The notes under the pieces are model-generated. The model made no database searches. It had not been told where the DNA came from and saw nothing but the letters and a program-made list of their open reading frames with translations. This document shows, one piece after another, positions 48,131 to 60,024 of a stretch of 64,000 nucleotides of DNA. The position numbers were made by a program, and so were the translations under genes. Origin of the DNA: Euwallacea fornicatus (Eukaryota; Arthropoda; Insecta; Coleoptera; Curculionidae); contig NC_089571.1 of assembly GCF_040115645.1 (NCBI RefSeq), forward strand, positions 1,860,001-1,924,000, in the 5' to 3' direction. Within the stretch, counting starts at the first letter, position 1. Each line of letters opens with the position of its first letter.

Positions 48131-50569
48131 TATTCAGACAACTTCTGGTGAGTTTATAGTTGCCAAATCCGTCCTTTTAGGCATACAAATTCGAGTGCAA
48201 ATGGCGTTTCGGCGTGGAAAAATACTTTAAACAAAATTTTTAACTTTTGAAAAAAAACTACTGATGGAACTCATAAATGCATCCGAGTGCAAAAGCACTT
48301 CTGAGCGGAAGCTCCGAAAAGTATTTTGCTTCTGCACCAGTATGCTCAATTCCGGAAGGTTCGGAATTTCTTAGCGTGGACAAGACATCTGAGAAATTTC
48401 GAGTTTTACAAACAGACATTGTTACGATGAGACGTTTTTAGCCAAAAGCCTTGATTTCAGGCGTCCCGTTAGCTGGACAAAACCTATTCTAGAGATATCA
48501 TATTGTCTTGTATTTTCACCGAACACCTAACCTGGCCTCCTTTCACAAATGGCACGAAGAGACGCAATTTTGAGAAGTTTTATTTATTTATCCGACAATT
48601 TAATTATTTGAACATATCGACCAGAATAAAGATGCTCAAAATACAAACGCAATTTTCGGGACCTGCTCCATTGAGTCCGTTATGGTGGAGGCCCGGCCTA
48701 TAGAGGCAATGCAATATTTACGTATGTTCTATACATTTGAATCGGATTGTTCCTTCTTCGTTTGAATTTTTTGAAAATAGCACCAGCAGAGGTTAATTGA
48801 GAGATGGAGCTGCGCATTCTTCTCAGTTAAAAGTAACATTCGCCATTTGTCAAGAATTTGGGCGAACGCTGTTGTTAGCGTTTCGACCATAAATTTATTG
48901 TCATTTTATCTACCTCGTCAAACTAGCGAACGGAAAGTAAACTCAATGTTAAAACAGGTTTTAGAACGGTAAACACCCTATATGAAAAATAAAGAGAAAA
49001 TTGCGAGGAGCGAAAATGGACACACGAAAATTTCCTGCATGAAATTCCTTAATTTTCCTTTATTTTTACCAAGGAACCATCGTCAAGCTAATGGCAAATC
49101 AAGGCAAGTGCATGTATTTTAGTTAATAGAACCCCATATGGGGCATTTTGCCCAATAAGCCTGGATAGCACTTGAGTATACCCGAATGAAGAATCCACCG
49201 TGAATTCACGAAACGAAACCGAACGCTAACGATCACCACTTAGAGCAACCAGGACAACCAGCACAACTCAGAGGAAACCGTCAAAATGGAAAATTTGGTC
49301 GAAAGAAATATAGACTAAGTTACTCATAATGGTAAAACCCCAGTCACCTACCTCAGATCGACCATTAGAGATGATCACACGGCTCAGGCAAAAATCCTCT
49401 TTGCTCCGCATTTGAGATAAGACATTTTCAGAGTCTTTCGCTTAATAAGGGGTTTCATTCGCATCTTCAGGAAAAACTGATTGTTATCCTCATTTGATTT
49501 TAACTAAGGATAGGTGTGGCCCCTTACCGCTCCAACCGCCCTGAATCGGGTTATATCCAAAGGAAACGAAAGATTAAATAGACAGGCTGCCTCAAACGTG
49601 TAGAAGCTATTTACTTATTGAGTTTATAACCCGAACTAACCTTTTTCTTTAAGAGGATTTGAAAATCTGCCGTACAGGCATATGGCCTCCTTGCAGGATC
49701 ATCGATCCACTAACTTCTCTTTTCGTCCTCAACACCGTCATGAGGTAATACTTTAGAGACCCCATTTCGGTCTCTGCTTCCGACTTCTTTCGGTTTCGAC
49801 TTTTGCTTTCATGACGTCTTCGATCACTTTTTAGATTACTTTCCAGCTTCCTTGTTGCTTGTTGGCAAGTTTCTGATATTTTCTCTTGTGACTTCGCGTC
49901 CGGATAACCCGAACTAACTGATTATTTTTCGTCGCGAAGTGAACCCTTCCCGAAACACCCGATGTAGTTTTTTGGCGACAGGTAGTGTGGATTTTACCCC
50001 TGGGCACTCTCCCCCCGCGACGTCCGGCCTTGCGGCCGAAGCGACGTAGGTGAGGGTCGCCCCAGACGTCCGCCTGCCAAAACGCTTCGGGTTTCCCTTT
50101 CCATCAACCAGAAATTGCCGCAAAGCAATATTTCTGGTGAATCGCACTACATCAGAAACCTTCAATAACCTGAACTAACCTGTTGTTTTAAAATATTCAC
50201 GTTATGTAGATTAACAATGACCAGACTCCGACGTTGCAGCTTCGTAACAATTTTTACTGCGATTTTCTCTGAATTAGATCGCCTTATAAAATGAATCGAC
50301 AGATAGCGGTGCAAGTACCGAGGAACTTTGCCTTCAGTGGTGTACACCGGGTGTCTTCAGCTAAGTGCCCGTTAGAGGTATATAACGCACCGCGAAAGCT
50401 AGGAAATTCATAATCTGGTACGTAGCCGTTTTGAGCCCGAGATCTATTAGTTGGAAGTATTTTCAAAACTGGGGCCCTTCGGGACGTATCGAAAGTTGCA
50501 TAGCAACTTTGCTGTTTTAGATGGAATGACTACGCGTTTTCACGATTCAATGACGAATTTCAGGTCGAC
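48131..50569. other. intergenic; recurring AACCYGAACTAAC motif
   Basis: The motif occurs at 49628, 49906 and 50167. The GC-richer block 49990-50090 contains a palindrome CCGGCCTTGCGGCCG and an 83-codon minus frame without known motif. An isolated element end (CACCCTA) is at 48974. Confidence 0.45.
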
Positions 50570-51680
50570 TTCATCTAACACACTGAAATCCTGAAATGTT
50601 AACTAGAATAAAGAGCTGTTGGAGTGGAACTAACAAGGGTCGAACAACAAAACTTCGCAGGCAAAAAGTCAAAACACCGAATTTCATTCTTCTGAATTTC
50701 AGCTTTGGTAATCATCTACAGGGTGGTCTGCGAGGCAAATTGAACTAGGCCAGTAGGAAAATGGCGAAAGATCACGCTTTCAGCACGGGGCACGTTTTGT
50801 AACACGAGTCAAAAGGCTATTTTACGATGCATTCGTTCGTGTAACATCGTTTTATTCTTACGTAAGAATTTTTTGAAATTGTTTGAGTTAAAAATGTTTA
50901 AATTAAATAAAGATGAAAACATAGTTAAATAAAGTATCCATGGTTTGTTGATTCGTACATTCTCCTGTTCCTGAATACACCTGGTGACTACTCAAATAAC
51001 TCAAAAAATTCTTATGTGAAAATAAAAAATGTTAGATGATTGAGTGCAGGATCAAATGATCTTTCAATTCATACAATTAAGAAGGGGGTGTCCCATTTGA
51101 AGAGAATGTTCCATTTGAAGAAAATGTCCCATTTGAAGAAAATGTGCCATTTGAAGAAAATGTTTCATTTGAAGAAAATGTTCCATTTGAAGAAAATGTT
51201 CCATTTTAAGAAAATGTTCCGTTTTAAGAAAATGTTCCATTTTAAGAAAATGTTCCATTTGAAGAAAATGTTCCATTTGAAGAAAATGTTCCATTTTAAG
51301 AAAATGTTCTATTTGAAGAAAATGTTCCATTTTAAGAAAATGTTCCATTTTAAGAAAATGTTCCATTTTAAGAAAATGTTCCATTTGAAGAAAATGTCCC
51401 ATTTGAAAAAAATGCCCTTTCGTCATTTTCATGTTAGCCTAGTCCAACTGAATTTGCAAACCAGCCTGTAGATGATGATCAAAATTGAAATTGAGAAGAA
51501 TACAGTGCAGTATTTTGATTCTTGACTGGCAATACTTCATTGTTCTACTCCTGATACCACAAATTTTCGTTACACAGAAGATTTCAGCCAAAAAAATGAC
51601 CAAAACGACGGAGCTGTTGTCAGTCGCGTTCCCTTTGGAATCGCTCCCATTTGGAATTATTTCCAATTAATGGATCTTGG
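50570..51680. repeat. inverted-repeat element, family B, copy 2, carrying a minisatellite
   Basis: The left arm 50590-50773 and the right arm 51415-51600 are inverted copies: GAGTGGAACTAACAAGG with GAGTAGAACAATGAAG, ATTCTTCTGAATTTCAG, ATCATCTACAGGGTGGTC with ATCATCTACAGGCTGGTT, and GACTAGGCTAACATGAAAAT. The 18-base minisatellite ends at 51414, exactly where the right arm begins. Homologous arms occur at 28.9-29.7 kb without a minisatellite. Confidence 0.75.
51091..51414. repeat. 18-base minisatellite, 18 units, open on both strands
   Basis: Eighteen units of TTCCATTTGAAGAAAATG or close variants, without length changes. Because 18 is a multiple of three, the array stays open on the plus strand (repeating F-H-L-K-K-M) and on the minus strand (repeating F-L-Q-M-E-H or F-L-K-M-E-H). 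This gives frames of 143 and 122 codons. I treat both as consequences of the repeat, not as genes. Confidence 0.93.
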
Positions 51681-53116
51681 GCCGTAACGGCTGCTTACCA
51701 AATTGTGATTTCCCAGCTTTCGCGGCCCCCTAAATACGCCTAATGGGCACCCAGCCAAAACCATCCTGTATAAATCAAAAGTCTGCCGTAGGGAAGATTT
51801 ATTACAATTAATAAACATAATTATTTTCGTCCTGATTGAAATCCCAAAGGAATTTAAATCTGCGAACGGCACACAATTCGACCATAAATCGAATTTGAGC
51901 GTATTTGGAACTAATCCGTTAGATTGCCCCTTTCAAGGAGATCCTCAGGCACCCAGAGACAACCTTCATTTCCGATATTACTACTAAACTGAAGGGATAA
52001 CATTTCAAGCACCACCCAGCCGGTTTAAAACTTCTCTAAATATGAAACTTGCTAATTTAAGCATATCTTCGTTATTATTAGACAAAACTTCCAAGAAATT
52101 AAATGAATTATGGCTAGATGCTTCAGATAATGGGAAGTTTTAAAATAAACTCTTGTTAGAAACCTTAAAAGCTTTCGGTTTCCATCCCGAGTTCCCGACT
52201 CTCAAACTACTCTCAGAGGCTGGGAAATATAAGTTTTAATGGTATTAGCTTGCGGTGAAAATAATTTCCAGGTTTTCAGTATTGCAGATATGAAAAACTT
52301 TCTAATTTCGGGACAAGAACGTTTTGGGTGAAAATGAAACCTTTACCTTCAGCTCTCCTCCAAGACCTGATAACTCGCCCTGGTGCTCTTCCCTCTGACG
52401 CCTCAAGCGGTGGAAATCAGCACATGCACGCATCAACCGATTAATTTATTCACTAGTGACGCTTCAGGAATAGAACTTCATGAAAACATTTGCACAATTC
52501 AAGTACACACACACACATACCATTATTATGCATGTAATTCACTTAGTTACACCGCGAGGCAATAAAAAATGTTGAAACTAAATAAATATTTAGTACTTCA
52601 GGTGGCACGAAATTGATTTAGGTTTAGAGGAGGTCGTACTTGTGTGCATATTGTTTGAGGTACTAACAGTAAATAACATGAACTTTCGCTATACGGATGT
52701 ATATGTACAGCATGGACCTTGACACTTGAATATTATGTGATTGTTTATGATCATGATCAAGATTGTAATATTAGTCGGCGGTTTCAGTCTGATTCGCGTT
52801 CCAATAGTCGCTTTGCTTTCGAACTTGTTGGACGAGCGACGGTGCACCATGGTGCCCCTCGGGAAGATACGGACAAGCGGAACATAACGTCGGAGTCGGG
52901 GGGGAGGGTCGGAACGACGAGAGGGAGGACCGCAGGCGGTACGAGAGCGAGCGGCAGTACCGGGACATGGGCTCCTCCAACGTACTGTGAGGCTCTAAGC
53001 TGCAGCGCCTCCCTCCGCTAAATTCCCGACGAACTACCTTTCGCCGGTCGAGAGCGGCGTTAAAAGCAACAATCCCTCAACGGCCGAGCGTCCCTTGCGT
53101 CCTCCGGCAGGGCAAA

Positions 53117-53356
53117 ATGGCCGATTTTGGGAAATCGAAACGCGGGCCACGTGACACCTCAAATCGAAAGCGCCTACATTTAACGACGCAGAGCGACTCG
53201 AAGTCGGTCGATGATTTTCTGGGAAAATCGGCTGTACACGGGGGAAAAAAGAAAAGGAGAAAATTGCAAGCGATGCAACGCAAATGCGCTTTCGTATATC
53301 ATAAACAATTAAAAAGAAAAAAATTTTGTTCGCCCATGGGAAATTCGTTTAATTAA
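53117..53356 (+). CDS. small basic protein, candidate first exon or chance frame
   Basis: ATG with AAA just upstream and G at +4 opens a 79-residue frame: M-A-D-F-G-K-S-K-R-G-P, a middle S-D-S-K-S-V-D-D-F-L-G-K-S, then a Lys/Arg-rich part (G-G-K-K-K-R-R-K) and a stop. It lies in a CpG-rich block (about 52780-53480) that stands out from the AT-rich surroundings and could be a promoter region. No family is recognised and no splice evidence is clear. Confidence 0.28.
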   Translation: MADFGKSKRGPRDTSNRKRLHLTTQSDSKSVDDFLGKSAVHGGKKKRRKLQAMQRKCAFVYHKQLKRKKFCSPMGNSFN

Positions 53357-53634
53357 ATGTTCGGAATGGGCGCCATTTTGCCCTCGGCGAGAACGGGACC
53401 CGACGACAGCCGCCTGCTTTGCGTCGAAAAGGGGTTGTGAGTCGGTAGATCTGCGAACGCATGCGCTTCGACGTCTTTGCTGCAAAAGAACGATGATCGG
53501 ACTCGCGACTGCTCACAGAGAACTACGTGGAAGAGCGTTGTGGCTTCAACGGTTGAAGGCGGCTTTACCTTGTGGCCCTAATGGGCTCCGCTTGTTCATT
53601 GCGCCAGTTAGGGCAATGGGATAAAATGGGATGA

Positions 53635-53702
53635 AATGCGGATAACCACAAGAAAACCCGGATGGTCCCGTGACGACGCAGACGGCTACGTAACTCCTGA
53701 CA
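53635..53702 (+). repeat. single-copy relative of the 20-base minisatellite region
   Basis: About 65 bases (AAATGCGGATAACCACAAGA onward, then GGATGGTCCCGTGACGACGC) align without gaps to 47784-47848, the last minisatellite units and the flank, at roughly three-quarters identity by eye. There is no tandem expansion here. Confidence 0.6.
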
Positions 53703-55384
53703 TTTCACAGAAATCACCGAAGACTGATCTGTGTTGCAGTTTTACATCTACTTCCTTCTATTTAAAGCTCTTTTTCTCGAAGATTACTGGATCAATTTTA
53801 AATTACATGACGCTATTAGATCGAGTTCCGAAACACCTTTAAATCGGAGTCCCGCTCGGGTCATATTTAAATTTTTTTAAATCCGCCATTTTGCCTCGCC
53901 GACGACGTAGGCGACGCGCAGGAAAGTGGGCAAAGGTCGAAAGATAATATTTTTTTATTCTGTTTGACGCTGCCATGCCACACAGGGTGTTGGTGAGTAC
54001 ACGGCCGCACTTCAAGGGGCGGTCTTTGGGTATTTTAAGGCCAAAAGTTTATACCAAAATAGGTCCGGTAATGCTTCGTTTCCCAGACACAGGGTGTCGC
54101 CCTTAAAAAAAGAAATTTTTTTTTTACAATAATCCTTCATCGGTTCTTGTGGAAATCCGACGGTATCGCTTATGGTTATCCTTGTTATTTATTCACTTTT
54201 TTAAAACTTTTATATTTGTTCACACCGAGCACGGCCGCGGCCAGCCAGACGGGCGGATTCGAATCCGTTAGATTTTTTCCTTAGGGGGCACGTAGAGACT
54301 TTTATAGAACTTCGGTCAATACTGAAAAGGAATTAATCCAACGGATAAGGGATTTGTGTAATCAGACAAAATATACGTCGGGAATATTTCAACGTGTTCG
54401 GCAATCGATGTTAAAACGAGCTAATGCTTGCATTGAAGTTGAAAAAGGCCATTTCCAGAAACTATTGTAGGTCTTGTGTTACCTATTTTGTTAAATGCCA
54501 TTTGCTTAAGTGTAAGTAGTTTTAATAAAGCGTTTTTATTGTTTGATTTTCTTAAATTTCCCGCGTTACTCCTGCGCGCATCACTAAGAAAATACAGGGT
54601 GATTCGCAACGCAACCGACACGGAACTGGTGCGTGTGGGGACCTTAAGCATGTCGATTTTTTTATACGAAATTTTTTCCCGATGCCTACTGTTGCTGAGA
54701 TATCAGTTTCAGGAGATGAGTAAAAAAAAATTGAAAAATTCTCTCTTTCAGGAAAAGCTTAACCTAGAATCGCCAAATTTGGGAAATATTTTTGCTTCAC
54801 TGACGTCTCTTTTTCCTGAAAATTTGAAGTGGCTGAAAACCCCGTAAGGGGCGGTTTGGGAGTGGGTCACCCTTGAAATTATATGAATTTTTTTAACCCT
54901 TACCAAATTAAAAACTAAGGTCTATCAATACGATAGTAAATTGAATTCCATACCTTTTTGCACTCTTGTACATTATTCGAAAAATCATTCGTCATTGAGA
55001 ATTTTTTTCTACGAAGTCACGTTCCTTAAAGACCTTAAGGCCGTGCTGCAGCTACTCTTCACCTGTTTCGTCAGTAAAAGGTAAAAACTAAAAGTACAAA
55101 AAAAAACAATTAAAAATCCAATTCTGACGTTACGACTGAACACGTCTCCAAAGTAATGCAGAAGACCTAATGAAAGGATTCGGATTTGGTTTGCAAATAA
55201 GTTCAATCCCTGCAATTGGAAATTATGATATCATGATGAAATATTGATGATAACCTCGTAAATCATGTATGACTGTCATATATGATCCTGGGTAAATACG
55301 CCGTGTATTTTTAATGAGTATATACAAATGCCATACGGTGAATCTAGTTTTTGGTAAACAGGTCCCTACGTTTGACTCTAACCA

Positions 55385-55960
55385 TTTCGGCAATACACAG
55401 CATCCAAAAATCTGACAAAACGGCATTTTAGACTTTTCACCTTTTATTAAGGTGAATTTTTGTGTTTTTTTTTAACGTTTAAATAATTCGGGTTGTTAAA
55501 ATAATTATTGAAAAATACGTTGCTGCGTCTAGCTCTAGCAGCTTTGGAACGATGAAGCTTCCAAACAGTCCCGAAAAATTGCATTTTATCGACCACCTTC
55601 AATATTATCAAAAGCTACGTTTTTGTAATGCAAATTACCCTTTACATTACTTCATATTTATAACGTCCGAATCTGAGTGTATGTTGCTATTCCCTACCCT
55701 AACCGTTTCTGAAATTCAGAGCTTTCGAAGGGCGTCATCCAATTGATCTCGAAGAAACACATGCTGTAGCTTACAAATTCTCGAAAAACGGGGGTTTGAA
55801 ACGCAACACCTTGTATATATTTATGCAATGAAACAACCTAAATTATGTTTTTTTTTGTTAAGATGTTCCCGTATCTAACTCCAACAGCTTTAGATACAGA
55901 AAATATCCAAAAGATACTGAACAATTGCATTTTAGATAACTGACCCTTCACATACGCTGC
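55385..55960 (+). repeat. diverged direct repeats, three partial copies
   Basis: Segments at about 55395-55450, 55525-55620 and 55868-55960 share CATCCAAAA or CTTCCAAAC, then a C-GAMAAAANNGCATTTTA core (GGCATTTTAGACTTTTCACC; TGCATTTTATCGACCACCTT; TGCATTTTAGATAACTGACC). The second and third also share CTAGCTCTAGCAGCTTTGG versus CTAACTCCAACAGCTTTAG. Nothing coding is recognised. Confidence 0.55.
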
Positions 55961-56058
55961 AGCCAATGTATTCAGATGTAACATCCTGGACGATCGCATT
56001 ATATTTGAAGAACGTGTAACTTCTTTCTCATCGTAGATGAAGTGATAATCTAAATCTA

Positions 56059-56079
56059 CACACACACACACACACACAA
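56059..56079 (+). repeat. (CA)n microsatellite
   Basis: About ten AC/CA units. A poly Val-Cys stretch in a minus-strand open frame results from it. Confidence 0.95.
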
Positions 56080-58256
56080 AGTCAATAGGTGCTAATCTTG
56101 ATATTTTCTGTTCTATCACTGTTTATGATAATATGGTGTTGTGGTGAAGCCTGAAAACGACTTGATATCTCTAGAAGTATCATAAAGCATAAAATTTCAA
56201 AAAATTTAGTAAACGACATAAATTTTTAAAATAATTCTCTCTAATTTCGTACATTTTCGCAATTTTTCCACGTGCAACTCGTGAATAGTTCGAGAAAGAA
56301 AAATGTGATTTACATTATCTTTTTTTTTACCGAATGATGTCACTACTGGTCCTTTCAAATTTCGGGGGTTTCACGAACTTTCCAAACCTGACACAGGGCA
56401 GTGAAACCACACTTTTATATTTTAAACAGTTTTTCAGCAACGGTTGAAGCTAGACATGGTGCATTGCTCATGGAAAATGCGAGGACTCATTTTGGGTATC
56501 ACATTTTAAAAAATGGCGACGCCTTGGAGATTTACATCGGTGGTATTGAAATACTGGTGAAATTTCAGATTTCGTATACGATAGTTTTTGAGATATCAAG
56601 CCGTTTCCGAACTTTTTCGTAATTCTATACGACCCCGCGCGTATCTCATTTCGACATTCTTTGTTCTTTGCAATGTAAGTATTCGCTCTTTGACCATGTA
56701 CGGAGAGCCATCTTGCTTCGCGATCTGTGTTTTGTGTGAAGAATCATACGAAATTACCAAACGCCCTATTTGGAATAAAGTGAAAACTGTGTCTTCCGAC
56801 AAAGAAAATTTCCACAACGCGTTTCAAAGGGGCCGCTTTTTTACTTGAAGCCAACAGAAATTTAGCGATATGTAAAAATACCTTGATTATCTGATTTCAG
56901 GTTGATAACAATTCTCAGTTCACCAATAGGTGGCAGTAATTTTTTTTTTTTCATTTAAAACGCACCTATTCAGCCCCGAATTTTTTTAAGAATCAATTAC
57001 AGTCCTGTGAGGTAATGGCGAAGCTTTCAATATTTCAAAATATTGAAAAATCCATGGAGAGCCACAATACCGACAGGAATTTCAGGAGCTCAATGCAAAC
57101 CCTCCAAACTAGATGCACTGGAGGGCAAAATTAACCAGACACTTAAATTTCAGTGTACACTTGCGAGCAAAAGAATTTGGAATCTTGAACATTAACGAAT
57201 TACTAACAAATTTAAAATCTTTTATTTAATAATAATTTCTTAAAATAGTGGGGGTCGTTATCTTGAAAACTACAAAATTTGAAAATCTCACACATCAAGA
57301 GCCCAAAAAATTGTAACACTTTTGTATGAGAGATTTTTTTGAAAAATCTTTACTTTTCGATCTGTAACGAAATTCAAATTTTGGCATTTCTTAGATTTTT
57401 CCCGACATCTCGGAAAATAGGAAAAGTTGGCAACACAGTTTTCGAATATTGACTAAGCCCCAAATTTGACACATTTTCCCTAGTTTAATCGACCTCGTAG
57501 CTCTCACCCTTCAGGAGACGACAACGGTGTCCCACGACACTCGGGACATCTCGTATGTCTTAGAACCATCTTCATTTCGTCGGACTATCGGCCAAACTGG
57601 TGGTTCTGCCCATAGCACATATTCTTAACTTAGACTAAACCTTATTACAACCTGAACTTACGGTTTAGACCTGGAAGTGGTCCAACAGAGTGGTCGACAG
57701 AAAGAGGAAGCGGGATTGTGTTGTCTGCCTTGTTGAACAAAGTAGTTTTAGTATACTTAGTTGAGTTGTGGACGTGAATTTTTAACCAATCCGAATATAC
57801 GCTACTTCATAAAAGCATTGGCTGCGGTGACAGTACGTGACAATTGACAAATATGACAGGTGACATTTCTCGGAAAACAAATCATTCACCGCTCACTGGA
57901 CCAAACATTCCTTGATTAATTTCTGTTCTAAAATTATTTCTCTTTTCTTAAGTGACGTAATTTTTTTTCCCGCCAGCGTATTTTTTGCGCTACAAAAAGT
58001 TTTAGAAGTTTTTCTAAAATCTTCTTTATGTTTTATTAGCCACGACGTGTTTTCTTGTTTCAACTTGTTTAAATTACTTTCGCCTGTGGAGTCCAAAAAA
58101 CACTCAGAGTATCACAGTTTGTGGAATATCAGGGCATAATAGGCGTCTTAAATTACCCCAGCATTATTCCAAGTTCTTGTGCCATTTTTAGTTTCAAGAA
58201 GTTCGTTCCAAGTGAAAATACACTTTTCAGTTTATTATTCCTGCAACAAAAAAATT

Positions 58257-59220
58257 ATGACACTTGAACAAGCACCGCAATCTATTGTCTTGCAAGATGA
58301 TGGACGCGGTGTCCGTTGCACCTCAAATATCTCAGGAATTTCTCGAAGTACTACATCAGTTGTGTTACGTCGATTCCGGGAAATAGGACATTTCACCAGA
58401 AGACCAGGACAATATGGACCAAGAACCAGAAGTTTGATTGACGATCGTTTAATCGGAACGGACGACCGTACGTTGTCAGCTCCGGCACTTGTCCCACGGT
58501 TCAACGAAGTCCACAAAAACCCTCTTTCCATTTTTACAGTGGGCAGACACTAGAATCTGGAGTAAATTCCTGAAATCCTGGCTAAATTCAATCACCGGAA
58601 AAGGCCTTTACACCCTCGCGATCATCTTGATTGAAAGGTTGAAGAATCGAGTTCGGTATTCTTCACGGACGAATCCAGATTCAACAAATACTCGTCTGAT
58701 GGACAGAATGGAGTGTGGAGAAGAGCTGGCGAACGTTTTGAACAATGTTGCTTTTGCCCTAGAGTTCAGTTTGACAGTGGTCGCGTAGTGGTGTGGGCAC
58801 TTCCTCGGAGGCTCATATAGAACTTGTCACAATCCATGGGGGTAATTTAAATGCTGAACGATGTTTGAAAGAACGTTTAGTACCATTTGCGCCACTTGTC
58901 GGCGAAAAGTTTTGTTTAATGCCCGATGGTGCTCGTCAACGCGCTGCAATGACGACGCGAACGTATTTGAAGTTGGTATTGGTTCATTACCGTGGCCCCC
59001 GGTGAGTACAGACCTGAAATCGATCGAAAATGCTCGGAATATTCTAGCTCGGAAAATTCGTAGCAATAATGTTAAGTTTCAATGCATAAGTGACTCGGAG
59101 GAAATACTTCATGACGAATGCCGGCAAATCTCTCGGGAAGAATTTGCCGTGTTGACATGTGGCTTGTCCAGTCGCAGGGACGCCGTAATTAGAGGTCGCG
59201 GAGGTGACGCGTGTCACTGA
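58257..59220 (+). pseudogene. Tc1-like transposase pseudogene
   Basis: A 964-nt stretch, close to the usual length of a Tc1-like transposase, runs from M-T-L-E-Q to a stop after R-G-R-G-G-D. It holds an N-terminal HTH (S-R-S-T-T-S-V-V-L-R-R-F-R-E), V-F-F-T-D-E-S-R-F (first Asp, about 58660), G-V-W-R-R-A-G-E-R-F, V-V-V-W, L-V-P-F-A-P-L-V-G, L-M-P-D-G-A-R-Q (second Asp, 58925), D-L-K-S-I-E-N (Glu, 59026) and a C-terminal R-G-G. The Asp-to-Glu distance is 101 nt, one base short of the DD34E spacing, so a one-base deletion separates them. Several other frameshifts and stops occur. I could not find its terminal inverted repeats. Confidence 0.88.
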
Positions 59221-59836
59221 ACGTGTTATTGTCCATTTAGAAACTTTTAAGTGAAGAAATGTGGTTTTCTGCTGGCAGACTTACAGGCTTTTTGCAATGT
59301 TTCTTTTTTCTTCTTTCCTTATCTTCTTACCACGTGAAAAACTTTAATTTTCCTATAGTTTACGATTCTATTCAATTTTCAACTAATGACGCTGCAAATA
59401 TTTTTTAATGGTCGTTTTCTGGCAAAATCTAATTGTCAGATCAATTTCGCACCCCAACGGAGATCGTGGGGGTTTCGCTCGTCAGATAAAAAATAATTCA
59501 CGGGAGATTTTTCGATTTCTGGGAATGTTTGCGAACTCGGAATCACTCAGTTTAAACCAGCACTTAAGGATGTGAATCAGCTCCTGCGCTTACTAAAGAA
59601 ATGCATTACTAATGGGTCCCTGGTAATGTGAGGATCTGAGCGACATGAAGATCTCCTTTACGTTTCGTGTCATTTATACTCTGTAGCTGTACGTGTACAC
59701 TCTTCTGTACATCCAGCGCCTTCGCAGCCTTAGTTGTTTGGCTTGCGTCTGAAGCTCTGAGCGGAGCACGATCTGCGATGAATGAATTTTTTCCGCGGCC
59801 TAGAAAACGTGCTTAATTTAATGTAAATTTGGCATT

Positions 59837-60024
59837 TTACTCGAAATGGACAGCTCTGCTGTACATGTCCGACTCAATAGTGATCTCGAGGTATTTTTGC
59901 CCTTGCGAGTGGGCCGTCGCAGCAATTAACCGCCCGAACAAGAACATCCATTCTCTCGTCGTTGCGTGCAGCTTTGGGACGATGTCCACTAGTTCCGTAA
60001 TCGCTTCATACTCGAGCATATGCT
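59837..60024 (-). CDS. coding-like minus-strand frame, candidate exon
   Basis: After a possible acceptor (TTTACAATAG, ending at 60023) the minus strand reads about 61 codons, starting H-M-L-E-Y-E-A-I-T-E-L-V-D-I-V-P and including T-T-R-E-W-M-F-L-F-G-R-L, before a stop. Codons favour C and G at third positions. The family is not recognised. Neighbouring minus-strand sequence toward 60400 is broken by stops, so it could also be a pseudogene remnant. Confidence 0.25.

Larger units (their letters stand above)
51681..58256. other. intergenic with isolated element ends
   Basis: CAGGGTG ends facing right are at 53983, 54090 and 54595 and an end facing left at 55807; none could be paired with a matching arm. 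The CpG-rich block at 52.78-53.48 kb and the direct repeats at 55.4-55.96 kb are listed separately. A 67-codon Lys-rich minus frame at 58096-57893 is unrecognised. Confidence 0.5.

Noticed and set aside
51040..51471. Hexapeptide-repeat protein genes on both strands
   Set aside because: Both frames are forced by the 18-base array; there is no independent sign of translation.
54240..54275. tRNA-like GGATTCGAATCCG
   Set aside because: It resembles a B box and T arm, but no A box, anticodon arm or acceptor pairing is found upstream.
54595..55813. Possible CAGGGTG element pair
   Set aside because: Correct orientation, but the next 50 bases do not match in inverted order.
57520..59480. Terminal inverted repeats of the Tc1-like relic
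   Set aside because: I compared flanking sequence on both sides and saw no convincing inverted match.
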